Assembly (NCBI GenBank): GCA_907164885.2
Contig: OU015498.1
Location: 124,871,727 to 124,935,726 of the forward strand
Length of the DNA stretch: 64,000 nucleotides
Direction of reading: 5' to 3'
Source of the DNA: Dolomedes plantarius
Lineage: Eukaryota; Arthropoda; Arachnida; Araneae; Dolomedidae
Shown: in pieces, positions 1 through 11,234 of the stretch
Layout of the letters: every line of letters starts with the position of its first letter
Position numbering within the stretch: position 1 is the stretch's first letter
Translations under genes and position numbers: made by a program
Notes under the pieces: model-generated
The model's input: the letters and a program-made list of their open reading frames with translations, nothing else
Databases searched by the model: none
What the model was told of the DNA's origin: nothing

Positions 1-58
1 ATTCGACTTTTACGGCAATAGTTTCCATATATATTTTTGAATGTTTCTCTGTCTCTGT

Positions 59-60
<2 letters not shown>

Positions 61-106
<46 letters not shown>
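61..106. repeat. (AT)n microsatellite
   Basis: Perfect AT dinucleotide run immediately outside the LTR-like element that follows. Similar runs occur throughout the window, often at the edges of transposons. Confidence 0.95.
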
Positions 107-109
<3 letters not shown>

Positions 110-113
110 GAAA

Positions 114-413
114 TGTCCAGATGGACATCTCATGAAATTATAGCTTACATCGCGGCCGGAAAATAAGAAAATCAGCTTCAGGAACAAACTAATTTATTAA
201 ACAGTAAAGCAACACATCTTACTCGCTTCGAGCCAGTCCAGCAACTCTCGCAAAGAGCACCAAAGAAGAATTAGGTCAGAGAAGTTGCCAGAATTGGCAG
301 AGGAAGTTAGTATGTGGGAAGGCGAAGCGTTTACACCAAGACAAGGAGGAGGGATTACCAGGACATAGATGAAGAACAGAATGGGAAATTATAGGTAGTT
401 AGTAATATTATCA
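114..413 (-). repeat. Long terminal repeat, copy 1
   Basis: 300 bp direct repeat with TG...CA ends. On the minus strand it is the 3' repeat, preceded by the poly-G tract near 421-434. Confidence 0.65.
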
Positions 414-2356
414 GAGAATATCCCCCCCCCCCCCATCTAAAATGGATTGGAGCCGCGGCCGTCGACTCCAAGACACTCCAGATAGTGAGAGCATGAAAAT
501 TAGTAGTTTGAATATTAGGTTGAAGCTGGCTCGAAAATCACAAATTGTTATGTTAAAATGTACAATTGAAAGACATAATAGTATGAAAAATAGCATAATT
601 TTAAAAACAAATAGCTGGAGTAAAATAAAAATGAAATGGTACACTTAAATGAAAACACTAACAACAACAGATGTAAAGATGTTCCAAATACAAATACAAG
701 TAAAAAAAAATGTGCATGTCTCAGCGCCTTACATGTGTCACAGTCTGAAAGTCTTCAGAGTCCAGGACGGGTACAGTTCAACTAGTTGAAAAACACAAAG
801 TAATTATTATTCACAGTCTTAGTCGTTGAATAATGTTTAGTTCTTTTTGAGATCTCCTGGGTTGTAGTCACTTTTTTAGAAAAATAATGTTCTTTGTTGT
901 TTATTATTATTACGTTTGACATTAGTTATTGACTTTTCTTTACGCAAAACACTTTCTATATTTTATTTTATTTTATTTTTTTTTATCATTGGTTTTCAAT
1001 TTCAAGTTTTTCTCTAGAACATGTACACAAAAATATTAAAATTATTCTTTCAGCAATCAGTAGAATAAATTTACCAAATGCTGTCAAAATTAACTTTCAA
1101 CATCAATACTAAATGTCTGGTACCTGATGTTGCAAAAATTCGAACAAAAAATAAATTCCAACAATTGACACTAACATTCAATTATTGTGAAGAAATAAAA
1201 AAAAGCAAGACAATACAATCATAAATTTGAGGTATGTGACCTGTTGTGAGTACATCCTCATGAGAGTTTGCCAAAGGGAAGGTGCTTCCAACCTGAAACT
1301 CAAGTTGAGTAAACTGCACAAAATGAAAAGGGGCAGGCAAGTTTCTCAAACATAAGAGGGAAAAGCAACTGTTCAAAGGGAACATTTGAAAAGTGCGAAG
1401 AGACAGGGAGGACAGTGAGTGGAAACCCCAGTATAAAAAATCAATAATTTTTGTCTAGTACATAGTATTTTTCATATAAAATGTAGTAAGCTTCAAAAAG
1501 TTAAAAAAAATATGTGAGTTTCACTTACACTCACGGGGTTTCTTCAAAATTAACTAGGATGGCGATAGGACAGGAATGCTAAAATAGAAAGATTAAGGAT
1601 AGCTGAATGATTTACATATTGGTGACTTATATGATCATTTCATTACTTAAATTTAACTTCTTTTTTTTTCCGATTTTTAATTTTCTTCTGAAATATTTCG
1701 TAATTATCATCATGTTCGACATTTATTTTGGCAGTTTTCATTTTGCTTTTACTTTTACAATACTAAAAATAACAAAAATAATATAATAACTGACCTGCTT
1801 ACAACACCAATTTTTGTACTGTAAATTACAATATTAAATAAGAACTTTTTTAAGTGTAAAGCACTCTGATGGTGAACTTGAAAATTTGCTTGTATGAATT
1901 TCTTTGATTTCTGAGCAGCGTTCAGCGTTCACCCGGAAATCGTAATTATTTTCTTGAAATGAATTTTTTTTTATGACTGTCACTCACGTATAAAAACTTG
2001 AATCACTTCTTGGAGGCCTAGTTGAATCGGATGCTGCAGCACTGGTACTTTACTTCAAGATGGCGTAGTCCGTGACGAACAATGGAGAGGTTAGGCGGAA
2101 AACAAAACTTGAAATCCAAACTGGAACGAACTGGAACAAGGGCATCTTCACTTGCTTCGATGTCGTCGATTTCTGTAGCAATTTCATGGTGTTGGATGAG
2201 GAATGTTTTAGCACTGGTCATTTTCTTTCAAGATGGCGCATTCAGGAACGCATGCGGGATTCGAAACTAGAAGCGTCGAACAAAGGCATCTTCACATCGC
2301 AGTCGTAATCGTTGTTTTTTTTTCAAAAAGGTCGAAATCCTGCCGGCTCTCTGAAA

Positions 2357-2656
2357 TGTCCGGATGGACATCTCATGAAATAATAGCTTACATCGTGACC
2401 GGAAAATAATAAAATCAGCTTCAGGAACAAACTAATTTATTAAACAGTAAAGCAACACATCTTACTCGCTTCGAGCCAGTCCAGCGTCTCCCGCAAAAAG
2501 TGCCAAAAAAGAATTAGGTCAGAGAGGTTGCCAGAATTGGCGGAGGAAGTTAGTATGTGGGAAGGCGAAGCGTTTACGCCAAGACAAGAAGAAGGGGTTA
2601 CCAGGACAGAGATGAAGTACAGAATGAGCAATTATAGGTAGTTAGTAATATTGTCA
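2357..2656 (-). repeat. Long terminal repeat, copy 2
   Basis: 300 bp partner of the repeat at 114-413, with about twenty substitutions between them and no length change. It runs directly into the CA microsatellite at 2655. Confidence 0.65.
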
Positions 2657-2752
2657 CACACACACACATATATATATACATTATTGTCACACACACACAT
2701 ATATATATACATTATTGTCACACACACACATATATATATATACATATGCATA
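2654..2752. repeat. Compound (CA)n(TA)n minisatellite, three units
   Basis: Three tandem copies of a ~31 bp unit made of a CA run, a TA run and the linker CATTATTGT. Confidence 0.9.
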
Positions 2753-2756
2753 TATA

Positions 2757-3370
2757 ATGGTCAATTTGCTCACGAAAACCAAGACCCAACTATAAGCTTC
2801 TCTGCGCACCACATTCCTTCCCATCGATCTTATTTCTGCAAAAAATATCCATCAGAAACATTATTCTTTTTTCTTAATTTCATTTTTAAATCACATTTCA
2901 CGCAAAATATATCAGGCTAAAAAAACTTCAAATCCCACAAGAATTCGAAAAATATCATTCGATCAGAATGAATAAACCCATGTACAAGTGACTCATTTAC
3001 CACACCTTCCGTATATCTATCACAAGAAGAACGCCCTCTAATATTACCCAAAACCTTCGCCTGGTATTTACTAACAACATCCTTCACACTCAAAATGGCT
3101 GCCATCATAAATCTCGTAACAATTCACAATCAAAAAAGCTTTCAAACTAATCCAAGCAACAACAAAAAACGATTAAATACCCATAATTGGTCAAAATAAA
3201 TCACGTGATACATCCGTCACGAAATAATCACATGATAAAAACGTCACGAATTTACAGGAGCCACAACGTAGACGCCTTTATCGCCTCAACTTGGCAACCA
3301 AAAAATTTCGCCAAAATCGCATGGTTACTACGCCATACACAATATCGCCAAACTTGGGCAGGGTGGTGCG
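2757..3370 (-). mobile_element. Unclassified transposon end (family shared with 47085-47305)
   Basis: Bases about 3186-3355 are an inverted copy of 47085-47250; both read on their minus and plus strands respectively toward a short ATG-initiated frame about 80 bases further in (63 codons at 3108-2917 here). The shared block contains repeated GGCG-type motifs. This looks like the outer end plus the 5' part of the coding region of one DNA transposon family, but I cannot name the superfamily: the 63-residue peptide has no motif I recognise. Confidence 0.4.
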
Positions 3371-3482
3371 TCTGCGAAATCTGTACCGTAAAGGAAAACG
3401 CACGTCAGCGTTCTACTAAAAATAGAACTTAAAAATAGAACGATAAAAATAGAACGTAAATCAATAATTAATATCACGCGAT

Positions 3483-3518
3483 CAAAGATTAATATCACTC
3501 GCGTGATATTAATCTTTG
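3483..3518. repeat. Perfect 16 bp stem foldback
   Basis: CAAAGATTAATATCAC at 3483-3498 is followed after a 4-base loop by its exact reverse complement at 3503-3518. A partial third arm lies just upstream around 3463-3482. It may be a transposon subterminal palindrome. Confidence 0.85.
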
Positions 3519-3714
3519 TTTAATTAACATCACGCGAGCTACAATTAATTAAACAAAACAGCTCAAAATGCGACTTACCATATTGTGGTTTATCACTTGC
3601 GACGGGCTAACGGAAAAGTACCAAAAGGGTAAGTACGTTAATGCAGCTTACCTTCAAAATTTGAAAAACTCAAGATTTAAAACTCTATCTTAAATTATTT
3701 GAAAGTAGGGCCAC

Positions 3715-4620
3715 TTTAGCAAAGGTACCCAAAAATGAATGGGTGTCATTTTTGTTAGGGCTCCTTCCTCCCGACCTAACTGAACAAATTACAAAAACTG
3801 ACTCTGAACCTGTCCCAAGAATAGATGCGTTATTAGACCAATTAACAAAGGGAAAACTTTTCTCGACTTAACATCGGGTTATTCGCATATCAAAATCAAT
3901 GACAGTGACACTGAAAAACTTGCGTTTACGACAAATTTTGGTCTGTACGAGTGGTTGAGGCTCCCATTTGGATGGAAAAATGCCCCAGGAATATTTCAAA
4001 GAACGATAAGTCAAATTTTAAACAAACACCAGGTTAATTTTGCTCTAAATTATTTTGACGACATTATTATCTATTTAGAAACCTGGGAAGAACATTTACA
4101 ACATCTTAAATTTTTTTTGCCATATGTGAAAAAGAAAATATTAAGCTTAAATAATGTCAGTTTGGTAAAACCTTAATTAAGTTTTTAAGATATGAAGTCT
4201 CAAAGGGACAGTGTTCCCCTAGTAACATTAATATTGAGGTTATTTAAAAACTAATTCAACCGAAAAATGTATAGGAACTGCAAAGAGTTTTGGACAGCAT
4301 AAATGTATATCATAAATTTATTCCTAGCGATGCAAAATTACTTTTACCACTTAACAAATTGCTTTAAAAAGATGATAAATGGGTCTGGTCTGAAGAATGC
4401 CAAAAAGCTTTTCAAAGGTTAGAGGATTCTCTAATTTCTAAATCAATTTTGTCTCTTTTCAACCCAAGTTATAAATGCCATTTGTATGTGGACGTCTCGC
4501 AAGAAGCTCTGGGGGCTGTGCAGAAGCAGGAACATTTTGATGGATCACAGCATCCCATTTCTTTCCACTCCAGACATTTAAGACCCTATGAAAAAAATTA
4601 TGCGATCACTAGTATGGTAT
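3715..4620 (+). pseudogene. gypsy gag tail, reverse transcriptase and start of RNase H (broken)
   Basis: Conceptual translation in shifting frames gives a gag-like stretch (about 3715-3785), then RT palm sequence including LPFGWKNAPGIFQ and the catalytic NYFDD box near 4048-4062, then the thumb, then the N-terminal RNase H with NPSYKCHLYVDVSQEALGAV and HSRHLRPYEKNYAIT. A family RT normally carries about 200 further residues between gag and the palm, which are missing here. The RNase H frame stops at about 4626, where the Merlin block interrupts it, and resumes at 7533. Several stop codons (for example after VSLVKP and in the thumb) rule out activity. Confidence 0.85.
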
Positions 4621-5658
4621 ACCTCCCCCCCCCCATTGGCGATTTTGGCGATTTTTTTTGTCGACAAGCAGAACGCGTGTTTTTGGAACGGGAAATTCCG
4701 GAAAGACCCAAAAATACGCATTTTTAAAACTGTACAACCAAAGAAAAGCACGAAAAACATAGAAATCCAAAAATAAAAGCTAAAAAATAATGAAAAATTT
4801 GTTAGAGGGATGCCGCCTCCGCCATCCTCCCCTCTAAAAAAGTCAGTGTATTGCAAATAATTATAATTCATTTAAATAAACTTAAAATGCATCTGGGTTA
4901 AATATATATTTCTTGATTAGACATAAATTAAAGCACAAATACAATAGAAGAAGTACGTGTTGGCAATAGAATTTAAAATAAGTATCTATACCGAAATTTT
5001 GTCTAACGAAATTTTGTCTGATTTTCTCCTAATTAATCCCCGATACGATTTCAATAAATTTATTAAAACAATCTACATTTGCCGCTAAACACGATTTCCT
5101 AAACATGTACATCGGTAGGTAGAATTTAAAATCTGCCTTACGATTGTACTTAGGCAACGTTGCTTTTACATGACTCCACGTACTTTCAATTCTATACGTA
5201 TGACACCCAGTGTCAGGGTCAACGAATGTAAGTTTATGATTTACTTTAAGGTGTTCAAATCCCACCTGCTCGAGACAGTCGAAATTTTTCCAACAATCGG
5301 AATACACTGTAGTCCCTGGCAATATCCAATATTTTATAACCCCTAACAAAGTCTCGCGAGTTCTATAATGCACAGCAACTAAAAAAACCCTCCCGCAATC
5401 CCTCTCAACCCGTCCAAACACCCAATGACCCTCAACCCTATGTCCCTTATGATATATTTTCCCCAAATTTCGACTCATCAATTTCGACGACCTTACCTCC
5501 CCCTATACTTCCTCGGAAGACAATTCAATATAATCCAAAACAGTCTCATTAATATATTGTCTCCAATCTTTGCAAAGACTCCAAGTAGTCTTTGCAAAAG
5601 AATATTCCTCCATAATTCGCCCAGTTGTTGTACCCCTCAAAATCTCATAAGTAATATA

Positions 5659-7059
5659 CACTGCTGGCCACCCAAATTGCAACACCAAGAAAGACAAGAG
5701 ATATCACAACAAAATTTATTTTGTAGATAACATGTTGACCAAGTATCAAATGATTAAATTTATAGACTTCTGTGAAGTGTGGTTCCTGCCAAAATCAGTA
5801 GCCAGAGTAGCCGCCATTGTTGGAGATCACCGCTGCCACACGTCTCGGCATTGATTCAAAGAGACTTTAGATGAGTTCTTGGGGTACAGCAGACCAAGAA
5901 GCTTCCACACGCTGCCAAAGTTGATCTGCTGTGGCAGCTGGGGATGGAATCTGGGTCAATCGTAGAGCAACCATGGACCACATGTTTTCTATCGGCGGAA
6001 GATCCGGAGAGCGAGGCGGCCAGGGAAGCAATTCAATCTGGCGATTGACGAAGAACCGTTGGACAATGCGTGCTACGTGTGGTCGCGCATTATCCTGTTG
6101 AAATATGGCTGTGGGCAAGCCCTGAAGGTAAGGAAGGACAACTGGCTCCAACATCTCGGAGATGTAGCGCTGGCTGTTTAAAGTACCGGCAAAGCGTACT
6201 AGAGGTGTGCGAGAGTGATATCCAATACCGCCCCATACCATAATACCCGGTGCAGGACCAGTGTGGCAGTGCATAACGCAGCTGTTCAGCATCCTTGCTT
6301 CACGGTGTCTCCTGACTCGAATGCGGCCATCGTGGTGTTGCAGACAGAAGCGTGACTCGTCAGTAAAAACAATTTCATTCCATTCTGCCGTCCACATCCT
6401 TCTGTCATCGCACCATTGGCGGCGGAGACGTCTGTGGTTCTGCGTGAAGGGTAGACAAAGCAATAGACGTCTTGCGGACAGACCACTCTGCTCTAAACGG
6501 CGTCGAATGGTACGCGCAGACACTAGATGATGCGTTACAGACTGCATGTGCTGTGCTATGGTTCGTGATGTGACTGAGCGATCCGTCACTGCCATGCGCA
6601 CAATTTGCCTGTCATCATGCGCTGAGGTGGATGCGATCGAACACGCCGGTTCGTCGTACCCTCCTGCATCCAACGATCACATATCCGCATTACAGTTGTT
6701 TGGTTTCGTCCAACACGACTACCGATTTCCCTGAAAAATAAATCCACAATCTCGGTAGGCCACTATCCTTCCTCTGTCGAACTGGGATACTTGATCAAAA
6801 GATGATCGCTGATTTCGACGAGGCATAATTGATCGTTTTTTTGGAAAAAAACACAAGAAAAACACAATTGCCGAACTTGAAATCGTCGAAATCTCCAAGC
6901 CTTAAATAGCGCTTTGAAGTGGCGCCACAGGTGCGCGTGATGTGCGTCTGCGCTGAAATTGTAATCATTTGCATATCCGACCTCCGCTAATGCATGTTGT
7001 AAATTTCATGTTATTTGCATGTTTCCTTCAGGGTGTTGCATTTACAGTGGCCAGCAGTG
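5659..7059 (-). mobile_element. Tc1-like transposon A, nested in Merlin
   Basis: 1,401 bp element with ~28 bp inverted ends starting CACTGCTGGCCAC, flanked by TA on both sides (5657-5658 and 7060-7061). Near-identical ends and a frame-restoring empty site show it entered the Merlin gene after that gene was in place. Confidence 0.95.
5795..6826 (-). pseudogene. Tc1-like transposase of element A (frameshifted)
   Basis: Translation begins at the ATG at 6826 (MPRRNQRSSFDQVSQF...), passes a paired helix-turn-helix region, and shifts frame and meets stops around 6735-6700. A 268-codon frame (6673-5867) then holds the DDE core: Asp in EIVFTDESRF, Asp in AIFQQDNARPH, and Glu in SPDLPPIENMW, so the D34E triad is present. 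A stop after PQELI (about 5867) cuts off the last ~25 residues, which are still readable to a TGA at 5795. The element is degraded but fairly young. Confidence 0.9.
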
Positions 7060-7532
7060 TATATAACCTCAAATAACTTTAATTTAGATTTAGAAAACCG
7101 CGAACCATGCCGAATAGATTTCTCAGTGTTACATTGCTTCCCCCCAATAACTTTCCTACAAACAAATGTAAAACTATCAGAATATGAACTTTTAACTTTA
7201 ATCCTCATCTCTGACCCACATTTTTTTGCAATTCGCGCTCTTTAACAACCCAACCTCCGTCAAAAAATTAAAAAGCAACTGTGCATCCTGAGACAAATGA
7301 AATAAAAAAATGTTGTTAACTATCCTCGGTATTCCAACACAAATTCAAACGTGGAACGCAAAATTTAAAAACTGTTGCCACTACATAATATTACTGCACT
7401 AAAGAACGTAAAAAATCCATTCACGCCGCCTATTTATAGCGCAAAACGAGAGAAAACCAAATCTGGCAGCAAAAAAATTCTAAAAACAACAAAACACAAA
7501 TTGGCAACGCCAAAGTATTTATCATACTTATA

Positions 7533-8102
7533 CCCTAGAGGGTCTTGCGATAGTCGACGCTCTAGATAAATACTATCATTACCTTCATGGCAATCCTTTT
7601 ACAATACACACGGATCATTCCGCCCTAGTATGGCTTAAAAGTATCAAGCAGTTTACTGGTAGATTATTCCATTGGTCGCTTAAAATCTCTATGTATGATT
7701 ACGAAATTAAATATAAAAAGGGATCTTCCAATTTTGAGGCTGATATGCTTTCTAGGAATCCGATCTCGCATCATATTCTACAAATGAAGCATGTAATACA
7801 AAAGAGAAAATTAATGGAACATCAATCTCTAGATAATGTAAATAATATAAAATACAGAAGATTAATGATATTTGGACTATTACAAGAAAGGGCATAAGGA
7901 AAATTGTTGTACCATTCTCTTTAAGACAGGAATTAATTGAAAAAACGCATTACGAATTCGGACATCTAGGAAGAAAAAAATGATAAGTTTAATTTCCCCA
8001 CAGTATTGCTGGCAGGACATAATTAACGATATTAGTAACTATGTCAAACATTGTGAGGTTTGCCAGCTAAATAAAAAATCTCACCACAAAAAGTTTGGAC
8101 TA
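7533..8102 (+). pseudogene. gypsy RNase H end and integrase zinc finger (broken)
   Basis: The frame resumes with EGLAIVDALDKY and TIHTDHSALVWL, the typical RNase H tail, then YEIKYKKGSSNFEADMLSR. The integrase HHCC zinc-binding domain follows: H and H in THYEFGHLG, C and C in HCEVCQLNKK. A frameshift lies near 7870-7900. The frame is cut at 8102 by the hAT-type insertion at 8111. Confidence 0.85.
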
Positions 8103-8110
8103 TTACAAGT

Positions 8111-8883
8111 GGGTATTACATCAGAATACGGTGCCCCTTGGCAAACTTCTTGGCGCGATTGCGATACATACATACATTCATACATAATTCATACATAGAA
8201 ACATACATATATGCATACATACAAACGTACATATATACATACATACATATATACACAGGGCCCGATTATGAACACTGGGGGACCCCCTGGGCAGATGCTA
8301 TTTGGCCCCCCCCCTTACGAACATTTATAAAAATAAGAACTATCCATGGACTATACTATTAGAAGTACTAGGTGCACACACCAAGCGTGTGAGCAAAAGT
8401 TGTTAAAAATCAGAAATAAAAAAATTGTTTCATTTAAATTTTGATTCAAATAACGATTTAAACCAAACAACCCTGCATACGAGTCCTATATTTGCTATAA
8501 CAGTGTATGGCTGATAAGCTGAAGCATTCATAAACATGTTTCACATCAAATTGGAAACGCTCTTCACCGTCTGCTGTACGTCTGATACAACGTGATAGTT
8601 TAACATTTTTCCAAAAGCAAAAAGCGAAATTAAAAACTTTCACTTATCTGGCACCCTATCTATTTTAGTGTTGAGAAACATCGTTAAAGAGATTTTGCAC
8701 ATTAAAGAAAACAGTTTTGGGGACCCCTAGCATCAGGGGGCTCTGGGCAAAGTCCCGATTTGCCCATGCTATAAAAAGGCCCTGTATATACATACAAACA
8801 TACATACATACAAACATACATACATACAAACATTGGCCCTTTATCGCCAATTTGGCGGCGGCACCCTATTCTGTAGTGAAACC
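8111..8883. mobile_element. hAT-type non-autonomous element in gypsy integrase
   Basis: 773 bp insertion with inverted ends reading GGGTATTACATCAGAATACG on the left and GGTTTCACTACAGAATAGGG (reverse complement) on the right. The 8 bp flanks TTACAAGT (8103-8110) and TTACAGGT (8884-8891) differ at one base, as expected for an aged hAT target duplication. It has no transposase and contains TACA microsatellite and a second insertion at 8256-8784. Confidence 0.85.
8256..8784. mobile_element. Second hAT-type non-autonomous element, nested
   Basis: 529 bp element with CAGGGCC...GGCCCTG ends and a perfect 8 bp flanking duplication TATATACA (8248-8255 and 8785-8792). The site lies in a TACA microsatellite, so chance similarity is possible, but the ends fit CAGGG-type hAT termini. 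A 61-codon frame at 8643-8458 has no recognisable domain. Confidence 0.75.
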
Positions 8884-8891
8884 TTACAGGT

Positions 8892-9702
8892 GTTGCCTCC
8901 CTCAGAAGAGCCTTTCGACATGCTTTCTAGTGACACCATAGAAGGATTAAACTATTATAATTCTACAAAGAAATACTTGTATGTTATTATTGACCATACA
9001 ACTAGGCTTTTATGGACATTCCTATCCAAGAGTGTTACCACTGAAACCTATACGAGCTGTTTAACCCAAATCCTCAAAATCCAAGTTCCGAAAATTTTAT
9101 TAAGTGACCAGAATGCTGCTTTCACCTCATCGAGATTTAAAAAAATCCTACGCAATAATGATATCAAACAAAAATTAACTTCCGCCCATCATCGCTAAAC
9201 CAATTGTAAGGTTGAAAGAGTTAACCAATCTATTGTTACCCGTCTGAAGTGTAAAATAAATGAAACATCTAAAAAAATCCGTGGACAAAGCTTTCAGAGA
9301 AGGTTATACAGGAATATAATGACCCACCTCATCAGTTACCTCTTTTATCCACCTTCTTATTTAATGTATGGAAAATTACCATACCAATCTTTGATAAAAA
9401 CTCAAATCTATCCACCTGTTAATGAGGAAAGAAAAATCGCTTTTAAACGTACGCAAGAATATCATGCACGGAATAAAATTAGTTACGATTCCCATCATCA
9501 AGCTTTCCGTTTTAAGCAAGGAGACTTGGTAATGTTGGAAAAATTCAAGTATCCTAACTCACGGAAACTTAGTCCGTCATATTCTGGACCGTACAAAATG
9601 TTAAAAGAATTATCTGATGTAACGTAGGAAATAAACAAGCGCAACCAATTTAATAATACGTCATCTGATATCATTCATGCTTCTAGACTTAGATTTTTCT
9701 AA
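8892..9702 (+). pseudogene. gypsy integrase core and C-terminus (broken)
   Basis: Reading resumes right after the target duplication of the 8111-8883 insertion. The integrase core Asp residues are visible in SSDTIEGLNYY and LLSDQNAAF, and the Glu in CKVERVNQS after an in-frame stop near 9196. The tail contains the typical RFKQGDLVMLEKFKYP and LSPSYSGPYKM chromodomain-adjacent motifs. Stops at about 9196 and 9626 and a frameshift near 9300 make it a pseudogene. Confidence 0.85.
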
Positions 9703-10589
9703 CCAGCAGATAATTTTCAATTAGCAAATGAACCATAATTTAACTTAAAATTTAAGTATCATTCACGTAAGGAAAGTTTATGATTTTGATTAATTTGCAG
9801 AGTAAGATGTATATGATAAAAACCTCATATTTTTAGGTAGTACATATTAACAATGTTGAGTAAAAAGGTATTTATTTGACTATTTCACAAATTATCATCA
9901 TAATGTCTTTTTATGTTGTAAATAAAAATGAATTTTATTTTAATTAAGCATGTTTGTATAAGGGTTAAAGATAAGAAAAATATGTGATGTAAAAAAATAA
10001 AAAAATAAATAAAAGTAACCGGAAATTAACAGTTTTACAACTGAATGAACTAGTGAGAAAATTTTATTGTTTTTATGACTAACTATGACTAGTCAAGGGA
10101 CTGATATTTGTGTTATTCAGTACCTGTATGAATTCACATTATTACTGCAATTGCATTATAGTTCCCACTTGACTAAATGTTCAAGGATTCAGGTTAAATA
10201 CGCCTTCAAGTATCATCTTGTGAGAATGCTCACTTTTGCCCAACAAAATGTTGGAAGTTTCTATTTTCAACTATGCATCATTATATATTGGTATCTTTTA
10301 TTAGTATTACAAATGTTTTTATTATCTTGTGTTTTATCTTTATTTTGATATTCCTATGTTATATTACAATTTTATTAGTGTAGCCATGTTGTCATACTAT
10401 TACCCATTTTTTAATATTTCAACCCAGGATGACCACTATTTGTTGTTTTAATTCTATGTTTGAATCTGCATTTGTGTTTGCCATGTGTACTAATGTACAA
10501 CGATGTTCAAAGGCCAAAATTTTGAACATTAAATCGCCTCGCTTGAGAGCATGCCGTCGTAACTTGATCAATTCCAGTTGCACTCTATT

Positions 10590-10603
10590 AAAGGGGGGGG
10601 GGG
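10590..10603 (+). other. Polypurine tract of the gypsy element
   Basis: AAA followed by eleven G residues. The sequence just after it (TATGTAATAAA) suits the start of a 3' LTR at about 10606. I cannot fix the LTR's far end because no 5' copy is present for comparison. Confidence 0.55.
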
Positions 10604-11017
10604 TATGTAATAAATTTTAAGATAATAAGCTAAGATTTATCAAATCGGTATTTTCCGCATGGCAACAGATTAAGCATAGCAACAGACTTCCACTCAGTAT
10701 CTATGGTAACGATAAGTTATTCCAATCTTTGAGTTAGTGAAAAAATGGCCAAGAATATGAGATGTAACCGGTTAGAAATATTATGTAATTCCTTTTGGAA
10801 TATTATATAACTGGACGCACGCACGCACATTTAAAATGGCAAAATATAATACATTGGTGCACACGTGAAAAAAAAAATTGTGCGGTCGGGGAACCCCTGT
10901 CAGGAACGAAGTTCCTTATGTTATTTTTTCAACTCTAAACGTGATTTAATATGTAGATTTCTATTGATTATATTAGTGCATTTTTGTCACGCCAAAAAGC
11001 GCAGCCCTCTTTTATTC

Positions 11018-11064
11018 AACCAACCAACCAACCAACCAACCAACACTCTCTCTCTCTCTCTCTC
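11018..11064. repeat. (CCAA)n then (TC)n microsatellites
   Basis: About six CCAA units are followed directly by a TC run. Confidence 0.9.
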
Positions 11065-11234
11065 AATTTTATTAAAATTAAAAATTTTAATATATAAATT
11101 AATTATTTTGATTTAGATGTTACCTAGCATAATTTTTAATCGGATTAATTTTATTATTTAATCACCTACAAAAATAAATTAATGACACAATATAATTCAC
11201 GTCTGAATTAAAATAATAATAAATAAAAAATAAG

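Larger units (their letters stand above)
114..2656 (-). mobile_element. Non-autonomous LTR retrotransposon (TRIM/LARD-like)
   Basis: Two direct repeats of exactly 300 bp (114-413 and 2357-2656) bound a 1.9 kb interior. Each repeat begins TG and ends CA, and I judge them a little over 90% identical by eye. Orientation is taken as minus for two reasons: the repeat has an AATAAA-type signal only on that strand, and a run of 13 G residues (a polypurine tract on the minus strand) lies just inside the 114-413 repeat. The interior has no recognisable gag or pol and no long frame, so it would need proteins from another element. I see no clear 5 bp target duplication (flanks differ), and the primer-binding site is not obvious. 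A pair of unrelated dispersed repeats is the alternative, but equal length and TG...CA ends argue for LTRs. Confidence 0.65.
5029..7245 (-). pseudogene. Merlin (ISXO2-like) transposase, split by a Tc1 insertion
   Basis: On the minus strand the frame starts near 7245 with a Cys-containing N-terminal part (FTFVCRKV...QCNT, then GSRFSKSKLKLFEV), breaks at the Tc1 element, and resumes at 5658 with ITYEILRGTTTGRIMEEY. Removing the Tc1 element plus one TA copy restores the frame exactly through the junction. The catalytic part follows: EIDES near 5485 (in a shifted frame), HRVEGHWVFG, YSDCWKNFD, and IESTWSHVK, which match the D, D and E blocks of the family. It ends at 5029. A frameshift near 5490 and the insertion make it inactive. 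Confidence 0.85.
4627..7532 (-). mobile_element. Merlin-type DNA transposon inserted in the gypsy RNase H
   Basis: The block interrupts the gypsy RNase H frame between KNYAIT...(left) and EGLAIVDAL (right). Similar TATACC-type sequence at both edges (about 4617-4627 and 7525-7532) may be the remains of an 8-9 bp target duplication, but the edges are only approximate. The inside carries an ISXO2/IS1016-related transposase on the minus strand, itself split by a Tc1 element at 5659-7059. A poly-C run (4623-4635) sits at the left edge. Confidence 0.7.
3690..10605 (+). mobile_element. Decayed gypsy-type LTR retrotransposon with nested insertions
   Basis: Remains of a Ty3/gypsy element in the order gag fragment, reverse transcriptase, RNase H, integrase, 3' untranslated region, then a polypurine tract (three A then eleven G, 10590-10603) followed by TATG, where a 3' LTR would begin. 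Gag runs directly into the RT palm, so the protease and the N-terminal RT have been deleted. The body is split by a Merlin block (about 4627-7532) and a hAT-type element (8111-8883). I found no 5' LTR in the window and no env-like frame. Many stops and frameshifts make it inactive. Confidence 0.85.
9711..11234. other. No gene seen: gypsy 3' region and unassigned DNA
   Basis: 9711-10589 is the untranslated 3' part of the gypsy element. 10606-11010 may contain its 3' LTR. A short GCAC repeat lies near 10817-10828. No frame here has a recognisable motif. Confidence 0.5.
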
